NCBI RefSeq assembly: GCF_014773275.1
Contig: NZ_JACWMW010000001.1
Location: forward strand, 558,001-622,000
DNA: 64,000 bases
Direction: 5' to 3'
Source of the DNA: Mucilaginibacter rigui
GTDB lineage: Bacteria; Bacteroidota; Bacteroidia; Sphingobacteriales; Sphingobacteriaceae
Shown: positions 52,998-60,963 of the stretch, in pieces
How positions within the stretch are numbered: position 1 is the first letter of the stretch
Layout: each line of letters begins with the position of its first letter
The notes under the pieces: model-generated
Told to the model about the DNA's origin: nothing
Databases searched by the model: none
Seen by the model: only the letters and a program-made list of their open reading frames with translations
Program-made: the position numbers and the translations under genes

Positions 52998-55478
52998 ATG
53001 GCAGAAAATATACCCGACCCCAACCCGGAACTGATAACAGCAAAATTGCTGCAGGTGGAGGAGATGTTAGTTGAGGATGAAGAATTTCACCACTTAAATA
53101 ACCCGGCCGATGGCATTAAACCCATTGTAAAAAAATATCTGGGCATACCCAACCATGCCGAACAGCTTGGCAATAAGATATTCTTTACCGATGGCGATGC
53201 CAAAGTAGAGGTTTTGATAGTAACTAACGAGATAATCCGTGTGCGTTTAGCGCCGCACAGCGTTTTCCTGGAAGAGTTTTCATACGCGGTGCCTAAATTA
53301 CCGCAAACCCCAGTTAAGTTTACACTATTGGAGAACGAGAACGAGTTCCGTGTAACTACACCGGCTATTAACTGCCACATTCGCAAGCAGGATTTCTTTA
53401 TCTCTTTCTCGGATAAAAACGACCATGTAACCAGTGCTGATGCGGTACCGATGCACTGGGAAGAAAATACTCAATTTGGCGGTTACTACGTGTTTTGCAC
53501 CAAAACATGCGAGGAGCAGGAAAGCTTTTTTGGATTGGGCGATAAAGCCACCGAATTTAACCTGCGTGGTAAGCGGTTAAAAAACTGGAACACCGATGCC
53601 TATTCATTCGGTTTTAACCAGGACCCGCTTTACCGTTCTATTCCGTTTTACATAAGCGTAAGCGATGGCATTGCACACGGTATTTTCTTTGATAATACCT
53701 TTAAAGCCCACTTTGATTTTGGTGGTGAAGACCCTACAAAAACCAGCTTTTGGGCAGATGGGGGCGAACTGCAATATTATTACATCCACGGCCCGCATAT
53801 GATGGATGTGGTGAAGAACTATCACCTGCTAACAGGTACGCACCCAATGCCGCCGCTTTGGGCGCTGGGTTACCACCAATGCCGCTGGAGTTATTATCCC
53901 GAAAATAAAGTAAGGGTTATAGCCAATGGCTTCCGCCAGAACAGGATCCCATGCGATGGTATTTACCTGGATATTGATTACATGGATGGCTACCGTTGTT
54001 TTACATGGAGCCCCAAATATTTCCCCAACCCTAAAAAAATGATTGCCGACCTGGCCGCCAATGGTTTTAAAACCGTGGTAATTATTGACCCGGGCATCCG
54101 GGTGGATGATAATTATTCGGTATTTAAGGAGGGTAAAGAGAAAAAATATTTCTGCCGCCGTTGCGACGATTACTTTATGGAAGGCCATGTGTGGCCGGGC
54201 CGCTGCCAGTTTCCTGATTTTACAAACCCCGAGGTGCGCGCCTGGTGGGGCGATCTGTTCGACGAACTTGTTGAAACTGGCGTGGCCGGCGTTTGGAACG
54301 ATATGAACGAGCCTGCTGTTTTTGGCTCGGGTACCTTCCCGGATGATGTGCGCCATCAGTACGATGGGTATCGTGGGTCGCACCGTAAGGCGCATAACGT
54401 TTACGGGATGCAAATGGTGCGTGCAACGTACGAAGGTTTGCGTAAGCAAATGAAAAATAAACGTCCGTTTACCATAACCAGGGCCGGTTACTCGGGTGTG
54501 CAACGTTACTCGTCTGTTTGGACGGGTGATAACGTAGCGTCATGGGAGCATTTAAAACTGGGTAATATCCAGTTGCAAAGGTTATCTGTTTCAGGTATCT
54601 CTTTCTGCGGAACAGATATCGGTGGTTTCAGCGGCGAGCCTGATGGCGAATTGTTTACCCGCTGGATCCAGATGGGGACCTTTTCGCCGTTTATGCGTGC
54701 GCACTCTGCAGGTGATACCAAAGAGCGCGAACCATGGAGTTTTGGCGAGCCATTTACTTCTATTAACCGTAAATTTATTGAGTTGCGTTACCGGTTGATA
54801 CCGTATCTGTACTCGGCTTTTTGGGAGCATCACCGTTATGGTTTTCCAATATTGAGGCCTGTTGTAATGCATGAGCAGCATGAGGTTTCTAACCATTTCC
54901 GCCAGGATGAGTTTACTTATGGCGATAAAATATTGATTTGCCCGGTGCTTGAGCCAAGCCAGAAAAGCCGTAAGGTTTACCTGCCAAAAGGTACATGGTA
55001 CGATTTCTGGACACTGGAGATGGTAGACGGGGGCAAAGAAGTTGTTGTGCAAACCCCGCTGGATGTTATGCCTATATTTATCAAAGCCGGTTCTGTTATT
55101 CCTGAATACCCGGTTATGCAATACACAGGCGAGAAAGAGATAGAAGAAGTTAAACTGAATATCTACTATAGCGATTACGAGGTAAACTCGTTCCTATTTG
55201 AAGATTACGGCGAAACTTTTGCTTACGAGCAGGATATTTACCTCGAAAAGAAATTTGTTGTAAAAGGTGATACCGATAAGCTAACCATCAAGCAAAGTAT
55301 GGAAGGCTTATACACACCACGCTATGAAGGCTATCATATTAAACTTAACGGCTTGCCGTTTAAGCCATCAAAAATTGTAGCCGATGGTAAAGAAATTGCA
55401 ACCATTAATTCCAACCCTGATAAAACCTACGAGTTTAAGTTCAGTAAGAATTTTAAACAGATAGAGATATTTAAATAG
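52998..55478 (+). CDS. GH31 alpha-glucosidase
   Basis: An 826-residue GH31 enzyme. The nucleophile is Asp435 in GVWNDMNEPAVF. Other sites are YLDIDYMDGYRCFTWSP (substrate binding) and WTGDNVASWEHLKLG with the acid/base Asp in the GDN sequence. An N-terminal beta-sandwich, (beta/alpha)8 barrel and two C-terminal beta domains fit the family length. No signal peptide, so it is probably cytoplasmic, hydrolysing alpha-glucosyl ends of maltodextrins. ATG at 52998 is chosen over a TTG start 12 codons upstream. Confidence 0.93.
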   Translation: MAENIPDPNPELITAKLLQVEEMLVEDEEFHHLNNPADGIKPIVKKYLGIPNHAEQLGNKIFFTDGDAKVEVLIVTNEIIRVRLAPHSVFLEEFSYAVPKLPQTPVKFTLLENENEFRVTTPAINCHIRKQDFFISFSDKNDHVTSADAVPMHWEENTQFGGYYVFCTKTCEEQESFFGLGDKATEFNLRGKRLKNWNTDAYSFGFNQDPLYRSIPFYISVSDGIAHGIFFDNTFKAHFDFGGEDPTKTSFWADGGELQYYYIHGPHMMDVVKNYHLLTGTHPMPPLWALGYHQCRWSYYPENKVRVIANGFRQNRIPCDGIYLDIDYMDGYRCFTWSPKYFPNPKKMIADLAANGFKTVVIIDPGIRVDDNYSVFKEGKEKKYFCRRCDDYFMEGHVWPGRCQFPDFTNPEVRAWWGDLFDELVETGVAGVWNDMNEPAVFGSGTFPDDVRHQYDGYRGSHRKAHNVYGMQMVRATYEGLRKQMKNKRPFTITRAGYSGVQRYSSVWTGDNVASWEHLKLGNIQLQRLSVSGISFCGTDIGGFSGEPDGELFTRWIQMGTFSPFMRAHSAGDTKEREPWSFGEPFTSINRKFIELRYRLIPYLYSAFWEHHRYGFPILRPVVMHEQHEVSNHFRQDEFTYGDKILICPVLEPSQKSRKVYLPKGTWYDFWTLEMVDGGKEVVVQTPLDVMPIFIKAGSVIPEYPVMQYTGEKEIEEVKLNIYYSDYEVNSFLFEDYGETFAYEQDIYLEKKFVVKGDTDKLTIKQSMEGLYTPRYEGYHIKLNGLPFKPSKIVADGKEIATINSNPDKTYEFKFSKNFKQIEIFK

Positions 55479-55487
55479 GGTTTAGAT

Positions 55488-55598
55488 TTAACCACTGAGA
55501 GCACAGAGTTTACACAGAGGAAGCAGAGAGATTATCTCATTCTCAAAAAGTAAAAACACTGTGTTCTTTGTGGTTTTCTTTGTGCCCTTAGTGGTTAA
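55488..55598. repeat. Large palindromic repeat (TTAACCACTgAGaGCAC type)
   Basis: TTAACCACTGAGAGCAC (from 55488) pairs with GTGCCCTTAGTGGTTAA (to 55598) with two mismatches, enclosing sequence rich in CACAGAG and TTTGTG steps that also pair. It lies between GH31 and glgB. A similar AACCACAGAG half occurs at 948. Confidence 0.8.
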
Positions 55599-55734
55599 AT
55601 CGCTTTTAAAGCCCGAATATTTCTTTTATAATAAACATCTGCCTTTATTGTATGTTCAATAATGATATATTTGATACATGAGGGATTAATATCCTGAACC
55701 CAATTTAACCTATACGTACCAACAGCTGCTTACT

Positions 55735-57918
55735 ATGGCAAAGAAAATTTTAAAACCCGATACTGCCTTGCCGGAATCAAAAACCGTAAAGGCGAAAAAA
55801 GAAACTAAGCCAAAAGCAGCAGCCCAGGAAACCTGGCCGAAGGATGAGGAAGCACCGGTTATTGTAAAAAAAGCAGTACCTAAAAAAGTTGCGGCTGAAA
55901 AGCCTGTTGCCAAAAAAACAACAACTCCGAAGAAATCAAAACCGCTGGAAATTATTGAAAATACCAATAACCTGAAAGCCGTTGAACCATACAGCCGTTT
56001 TACCGATTTTGATATCGACCTGTTTAAATCGGGTAAGCACTTTAAGTTGTACGAAAAGCTTGGCTCGCACGTAGTAGAGCATAAAGGCGTTATAGGTACT
56101 TATTTTGCCGTATGGGCGCCAAATGCGCAGTACGTAGCCGTAATAGGTAACTTTAACGGCTGGAACAAAGGTTCGCATTCGTTAAATTACCGTTGGGATG
56201 CCTCAGGTATCTGGGAAGGTTTTATCCCAAACATCGGCGTTGGCGAAACCTATAAATATTACATCAAATCATCAACAGGTGAAGATCTGGAGAAAAGCGA
56301 CCCGTTTGCCCTGCGCTGGGAATTGCCCCCGCGTACCGCATCCATCGTAGCCGATACTTTTTATGAATGGGACGATCAACAATGGATGGCCAACCGCCAC
56401 CAATACACCGCTTTAGATAAGCCATACTCGGTTTATGAAATGCACCTGGGCTCGTGGGCGCGAAGTCCCGAAAGCCCCGAAGAGTTTTTAAGCTACAGGC
56501 AGCTTGCCGAAACCTTGGTACCTTACGTTAAGGAAATGGGCTTTACACATGTAGAGTTTATGCCTTTGATGGAGCACCCATACTATCCAAGCTGGGGGTA
56601 CCAGATCACTGGTTTCTTCGCAGCATCATGCCGTTACGGTACCCCGCAGGACCTGATGTATCTTGTTGAGCAATTCCACAAGGCCGGCATCGGTGTAATA
56701 CTGGATTGGGTGCCTTCGCATTTCCCGGGTGATGCGCATGGTCTTTATAATTTTGATGGTACGCACCTTTATGAGCATGCCGATCTAAAAAAAGGCTTTC
56801 ACCCGGACTGGAAGTCATATATATTTAATTACGGCCGTAACGAAGTAAAGGCATTTTTGATCAGTAACGCTTTATTTTGGCTGGACAGGTATCATATAGA
56901 CGGTTTGCGTGTGGATGCGGTAGCATCTATGCTTTATCTTGATTATTCGCGGAACCACGGCGAGTGGGAACCAAACGTATTTGGTGGTAACGAAAATTTA
57001 GAGGCAATATCCTTCCTGAAGGAATTTAATTCTACGGTTTATAGTAATTTCCCCGATGTGCAGACCATAGCCGAGGAATCTACATCGTTTACGGGTGTTA
57101 GCCGCCCTGTGTTTACCGGTGGTTTGGGTTTTGGTATGAAATGGATGATGGGCTGGATGCATGATACAATTGATTATTTTGCACATGATCCTATCTATCG
57201 CAAATACCACCAAAACCAACTAACGTTTAGTATGGTATATGCCTTTACAGAGAACTTTATGCTGCCTTTTTCGCATGATGAAGTGGTGTATGGCAAAGGA
57301 TCGATGCTGAATAAAATGCCCGGAGACGACTGGCAAAAATTTGCCAACCTGCGTTTGTTGTACAGTTATATGTTTACCCACCCGGGTACCAAACTAATGT
57401 TTATGGGCAGCGAGTTTGGACAGGTAGCGGAGTGGAATTTCCAAAAATCATTAGATTGGCACTTGCTTGAGCACATGAGCCACCAGGGAATGAAAGAAGC
57501 TGTAAAAGCTATCAATCATTTATATAAATCTGAGCCCGCCCTTTATGAAAAAGCTTTTGAGTGGACTGGTTTTGAATGGATAGATGCGGGCAACCTTGAT
57601 GATTCTGTTTTGGCCTACACCCGTAAAGGTGTTGACAGGGAAAACGACCTGGTAGTGGTATTGAACATGACCCCGGTACCGCATTATAATTACCGCATAG
57701 GCGTACCGGCAGCAGGGGAGTGGCAGGAGATCTTTAACTCGGATGCCGAAAAATTCTGGGGCAGCGGTTTGATTAATTTCGACCCGATAGCCTCTGAAGC
57801 TACCAGTTGGCACGGAAAAGATTCTTCTATAAGTATTACAACACCACCGCTGGGTGCAGCTATATTTAAAAAAGTATCCGGCAAAGCCGAAAAGAAAAAA
57901 TCTAAAAGCAGCAAATAA
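55735..57918 (+). CDS. glgB: 1,4-alpha-glucan branching enzyme
   Basis: A 727-residue GH13/CBM48 enzyme that makes alpha-1,6 branches in glycogen. A CBM48-like domain (about 105-210) carries GVIGTYFAVWAPNAQYVAVI. The barrel has nucleophile Asp394 in DGLRVDAVAS, acid Glu447 in TIAEESTSF and Asp515 in FSHDEVVYGKG. A Lys/Ala/Pro-rich extension (about 1-80) of low complexity precedes the domain, and a short basic KKKSKSSK tail ends it. The extension is much longer and more basic than in typical GlgB. It is transcribed with the small membrane protein gene that begins 2 bp after its stop. Confidence 0.95.
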   Translation: MAKKILKPDTALPESKTVKAKKETKPKAAAQETWPKDEEAPVIVKKAVPKKVAAEKPVAKKTTTPKKSKPLEIIENTNNLKAVEPYSRFTDFDIDLFKSGKHFKLYEKLGSHVVEHKGVIGTYFAVWAPNAQYVAVIGNFNGWNKGSHSLNYRWDASGIWEGFIPNIGVGETYKYYIKSSTGEDLEKSDPFALRWELPPRTASIVADTFYEWDDQQWMANRHQYTALDKPYSVYEMHLGSWARSPESPEEFLSYRQLAETLVPYVKEMGFTHVEFMPLMEHPYYPSWGYQITGFFAASCRYGTPQDLMYLVEQFHKAGIGVILDWVPSHFPGDAHGLYNFDGTHLYEHADLKKGFHPDWKSYIFNYGRNEVKAFLISNALFWLDRYHIDGLRVDAVASMLYLDYSRNHGEWEPNVFGGNENLEAISFLKEFNSTVYSNFPDVQTIAEESTSFTGVSRPVFTGGLGFGMKWMMGWMHDTIDYFAHDPIYRKYHQNQLTFSMVYAFTENFMLPFSHDEVVYGKGSMLNKMPGDDWQKFANLRLLYSYMFTHPGTKLMFMGSEFGQVAEWNFQKSLDWHLLEHMSHQGMKEAVKAINHLYKSEPALYEKAFEWTGFEWIDAGNLDDSVLAYTRKGVDRENDLVVVLNMTPVPHYNYRIGVPAAGEWQEIFNSDAEKFWGSGLINFDPIASEATSWHGKDSSISITTPPLGAAIFKKVSGKAEKKKSKSSK

Positions 57919-57920
57919 TT

Positions 57921-58112
57921 ATGGCCGGTAAGTTTTTCTATTTATATTTTGTAGGTGGCACGGTAGCCCTGGTATTGCTTATCTATAGCATTATTATTGC
58001 TTATCCGGCAATAAATACAGGCGGCGCGCTGTTTTATGTGATACCAACACTACTACTGTACTACATGGCCTATAAAACATGGCATGTAAAAAATGATAGT
58101 GAGTTGATGTAA
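57921..58112 (+). CDS. Small membrane protein (63 aa)
   Basis: A 63-residue protein with two hydrophobic helices (about 5-26 and 36-50), MAGKFFYLYFVGGTVALVLL at the start and a charged tail. It begins 2 bp after glgB, so is translationally coupled. No family recognised. Confidence 0.65.
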   Translation: MAGKFFYLYFVGGTVALVLLIYSIIIAYPAINTGGALFYVIPTLLLYYMAYKTWHVKNDSELM

Positions 58113-58181
58113 GCAGCCACTTGTAATGCTAAACGTAGTGAAGCATATAATCGCCAACTTGTAAGTTGTATATTAAGTACT

Positions 58182-59081
58182 ATGCCTGCTTTAACAGCGC
58201 CCGAAAAACATATCATCCCAAGTTATCCTTTAGTAACCCTTGATGGTGGAAAGCCTACTATGATAGAGGTGCACGAGGCCAATGGCGTTGATGTTATTAT
58301 AGAGGATGCTTTCCTGCTTCCGCATCGTAAGGATTATTACTTCTTTGCATTTGTAGAGGAGGGAGATAGTCGCCACTGGATAGATTTTACATCATACACA
58401 GTTAAACCCGGTCATTTTTATTTTACCGTACCGCAACAGGTTCATTTGAAGGAAGAAAGTAAACCTTTAAAAGGATATATTGCCGGTTTTACCGAAGAAT
58501 TTTTGCTGCTGGACGAAAACCGCATGCTGCGCCAGTTACCCATTATTCAAAACCCGGGAGGGGCACATGAAATAGTTTTGAGCGCTGATGAGATCATTTA
58601 CCTGGAAGATGTGATGCGAAAAATGGCCATTGAGTATAAAACAGGTGGTGCATGGCAAAACCAGATGCTTGCATCATGGCTTCGGGTGCTCATTATTTAT
58701 CTTAGCCGCATCTACACCGAGCAATTTGGCGAAAGTACAATAACCCAAAATCACAACCTGCTTAAAAACTTCCAGGCGTTAATAGGGGAGAACCACACTC
58801 AAATGCATGATGTAGCTGCGTATGCCAACCTGCTAAACCTTACGCCCGGTTATCTTAATGATGTGGTGAAACAACAAAGCGGTAAAACGGCAATCAGCCA
58901 TATTCATAACCGTTTGGTTGTTGAGGCTAAACGCAAACTTTTACATACCAACCTTTCGGTAAAACAAGTTGCAGATGAACTAGGGTTTGAAGACGCAGCC
59001 TATTTTAACCGTTTCTTTAAACGCCTTACAGACAACACGCCGATGGCATTTCGCCAGCAAATCCGCGAAATGTACAGTTAA
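58182..59081 (+). CDS. AraC-family transcriptional regulator
   Basis: A 299-residue regulator. An N-terminal cupin-like sensor (about 15-110, with HRKDYYFFAFVEEGDSRHWI and VKPGHFYFTVPQQVHL) precedes a C-terminal pair of HTH motifs. HTH1 includes MHDVAAYANLLNLTPGYLND and HTH2 VKQVADELGFEDAAYFNRFF. It is followed after 51 bp by an SDR gene on the same strand. The sensor ligand is unknown; regulation of the SDR gene is a reasonable inference. Confidence 0.93.
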   Translation: MPALTAPEKHIIPSYPLVTLDGGKPTMIEVHEANGVDVIIEDAFLLPHRKDYYFFAFVEEGDSRHWIDFTSYTVKPGHFYFTVPQQVHLKEESKPLKGYIAGFTEEFLLLDENRMLRQLPIIQNPGGAHEIVLSADEIIYLEDVMRKMAIEYKTGGAWQNQMLASWLRVLIIYLSRIYTEQFGESTITQNHNLLKNFQALIGENHTQMHDVAAYANLLNLTPGYLNDVVKQQSGKTAISHIHNRLVVEAKRKLLHTNLSVKQVADELGFEDAAYFNRFFKRLTDNTPMAFRQQIREMYS

Positions 59082-59120
59082 TGCCTTACTATGTGCAGTG
59101 ATAGAAAGTTAGGGCTGCTG

Positions 59121-59128
59121 TAGCTTTG
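59121..59128 (+). promoter_or_regulatory. Putative -7 element (TAGCTTTG)
   Basis: TAnnTTTG match ending 4 bp before the SDR start codon, so the transcript would be leaderless or start inside the gene. No matched -33. Confidence 0.4.
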
Positions 59129-59132
59129 CTAT

Positions 59133-59855
59133 ATGAAAAAACAGACCGTATTAATTACCGGTGCCAATAAAGGTATTGGCCTGGAAACCGCCCGCCAATT
59201 GGCAAATGCCGGCTACCATGTATTTTTAGGCTGCCGCGATAAACAAAAGGGCAATGAAGCTGTAGGGCTACTGCACGGCGAAGGGTTAAACGACGTTGAG
59301 TTTATACAGATAGACGTTGTGGACGATCAGTCGGTACAGCAAGCTTATGATGATCTGGCCAAACGTATAGATCATTTAGATGTGCTTATAAATAATGCAG
59401 GTATCCCCGGCAGTATCCCTCAGCCGGTGTTAGAAACACCTATAGAAACTTACAAGGAAGTATATGAGGTTAACGTTTTTGGCGTTGCCCGCGTAACAAA
59501 GGCATTTGTACCACTGATGCAAGCCTCCTCAAACCCAAGGATAGTAAACGTAACATCAGACCTTGGCTCGCTTGGCCTGCATACAGACAAAACCTGGAGG
59601 CACTACGATGTTAAAACCGCCGCATATGGCCCGTCAAAAAGCGCTTTAAATGGCTATACTATAGCCTTAGCTTACGAGTTAAAAAACTTTAAGGTAAATG
59701 CGGTGAACCCTGGTTATACCAAAACAGATTTTAACAACAACCAGGGGTATAAAACTGTAGAAGAAGGAGCAGCACCTATTGTACAGTACGCTATGATTGA
59801 TAAAGACGGCCCCACCGGTGGCTACTTCAGCGATTATGGTGTAACGCCCTGGTAA
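59133..59855 (+). CDS. Short-chain dehydrogenase/reductase
   Basis: A 240-residue classical SDR. The cofactor site is TGANKGIGLETARQL (about 7-21) and then NNAG. The catalytic Ser is in VNVTSDLGS and the Tyr-x3-Lys in YGPSKSALNG. The spacing of an Arg after the second beta strand (GCRDKQKG) favours NADP(H). It resembles carbonyl reductase-like proteins. The substrate is unknown; it follows an AraC regulator which may control it. Confidence 0.92.
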   Translation: MKKQTVLITGANKGIGLETARQLANAGYHVFLGCRDKQKGNEAVGLLHGEGLNDVEFIQIDVVDDQSVQQAYDDLAKRIDHLDVLINNAGIPGSIPQPVLETPIETYKEVYEVNVFGVARVTKAFVPLMQASSNPRIVNVTSDLGSLGLHTDKTWRHYDVKTAAYGPSKSALNGYTIALAYELKNFKVNAVNPGYTKTDFNNNQGYKTVEEGAAPIVQYAMIDKDGPTGGYFSDYGVTPW

Positions 59856-59877
59856 GTACTTTAAAATAACCATCATG

Positions 59878-59960
59878 TCAATTGCGAGGAGCGATAGCGA
59901 CGTGGCAATCTCACATGGCAAACGGATATGCTGAGATTGCCACGCTATGCTGGCAATGGC
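59878..59960. repeat. Palindromic intergenic repeat (CGTGGCAATCTCA type)
   Basis: CGTGGCAATCTCA (59901-59913) pairs perfectly with TGAGATTGCCACG (59932-59944). Outer sequence ATTGCGAGGAGCGATAGCGA on the left and CTATGCTGGCAATG on the right pair partly. It is between convergent genes and matches dispersed REP-like elements of many Bacteroidota genomes. Confidence 0.8.
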
Positions 59961-59972
59961 ATGGTGTTGGAG

Positions 59973-60851
59973 TTATTCCTTTTCCAAAATTCGCTTAGTT
60001 TCTTCCAGTTTTTCCGTTTCCTCTTTGGATAAAATAGGGTACTCCAGTTTCATATCCTTTAATGTTTGCCGGATGATGGTTGAAATTGCTATGCGGGTAA
60101 ACCATTTTTTGTCTGCAGGCAGAACATACCATGGATTATCATTGGTGCTGGTTTTTTTAATTGCCGTTTCGTAGGCTTTCATATAATCGTCCCATAATTG
60201 GCGCTCTTTGACATCGCCTGATGAGAATTTCCAGTTTTTTTCAGGGTCGGCAATACGTTCTAAAAAGCGTTTCTTTTGTTCATCTTTTGACACATGCAGG
60301 AAGAATTTAATAATGATTGTTCCGTTTGCATGTAAATGATCCTCGAAATTGCGGATGCTTTCGTAACGCCGGTTCCAAAATTTCCCCCCTATATCTTTTA
60401 CTTTGGAAATGCCCGGGATATTTTCTTTCAGGATAAATTCGGGGTGTACCTTAGTAACCAACACATTCTCGTAATGCGAACGGTTATGAATACCAATGCG
60501 CCCACGTTCGGGAAGGGCTTTATAGTGCCGCCACAAAAAATCGTGCTCGTAATCTTCGGCTGTTGGTTGCTTAAAACTGTACACCTGGCAACCCTGCGGG
60601 TTCAACCCCGACATGGTGTGTTCTATAGCGCTATCCTTGCCCGCGGCATCCATTGCCTGGAAAATGATAAGCAACGAACGACTGTTTGCTGCGTAAAGCT
60701 CGCTTTGCATTTTGGCTGTTTCGCTGATAAGGTCGGCCAGTAGTTCCTCGGCCCCGTCCTTGTCGTAACCAGCTGTTTCATCGGGATTAAAATCCTTTAA
60801 CTTAAAGTTTTTGGTATCGGCGATTTTAAAGCGGTAAGCAAGATCTTTCAT
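59973..60851 (-). CDS. ppk2: PPK2-family polyphosphate kinase
   Basis: A 292-residue PPK2-type kinase. The Walker A-like motif is FQAMDAAGKDSAIEHTM, and the lid and substrate regions include NRSHYENVLVTKVHPEFIL and ERIADPEKNWKFSSGD. It transfers phosphate between polyphosphate and nucleoside (di)phosphates. It has one PPK2 domain, so falls in the short class I/III-like forms; the preference for ADP or AMP is not decided. It is a lone gene between two intergenic palindromes. Confidence 0.93.
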   Translation of the reverse strand: MKDLAYRFKIADTKNFKLKDFNPDETAGYDKDGAEELLADLISETAKMQSELYAANSRSLLIIFQAMDAAGKDSAIEHTMSGLNPQGCQVYSFKQPTAEDYEHDFLWRHYKALPERGRIGIHNRSHYENVLVTKVHPEFILKENIPGISKVKDIGGKFWNRRYESIRNFEDHLHANGTIIIKFFLHVSKDEQKKRFLERIADPEKNWKFSSGDVKERQLWDDYMKAYETAIKKTSTNDNPWYVLPADKKWFTRIAISTIIRQTLKDMKLEYPILSKEETEKLEETKRILEKE

Positions 60852-60910
60852 AAGTAGTATAATAAGGAGGGAAGGAAGAGAATGTTTGAATCCGGGATTA
60901 GTTTAAAGGT

Positions 60911-60942
60911 CAAACCCTCAAAACAATTGTTTTGAGGGTTTG
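60911..60942. terminator. 32-bp perfect palindrome
   Basis: CAAACCCTCAAAACAA (60911-60926) directly adjoins its reverse complement TTGTTTTGAGGGTTTG. It lies 22 bp downstream of the M13 peptidase stop and upstream of the PPK2 start. It probably ends the M13 transcript. Confidence 0.65.
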
Positions 60943-60963
60943 ATAGATATTACCCGATCTTTA

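Noticed and set aside
53829..54503. Open antisense frame of 224 codons opposite the GH31 gene
   Set aside because: It is rich in His/Arg/Val as expected for an antisense shadow of a GC-biased gene and shows no motif; the GH31 frame has all catalytic motifs.
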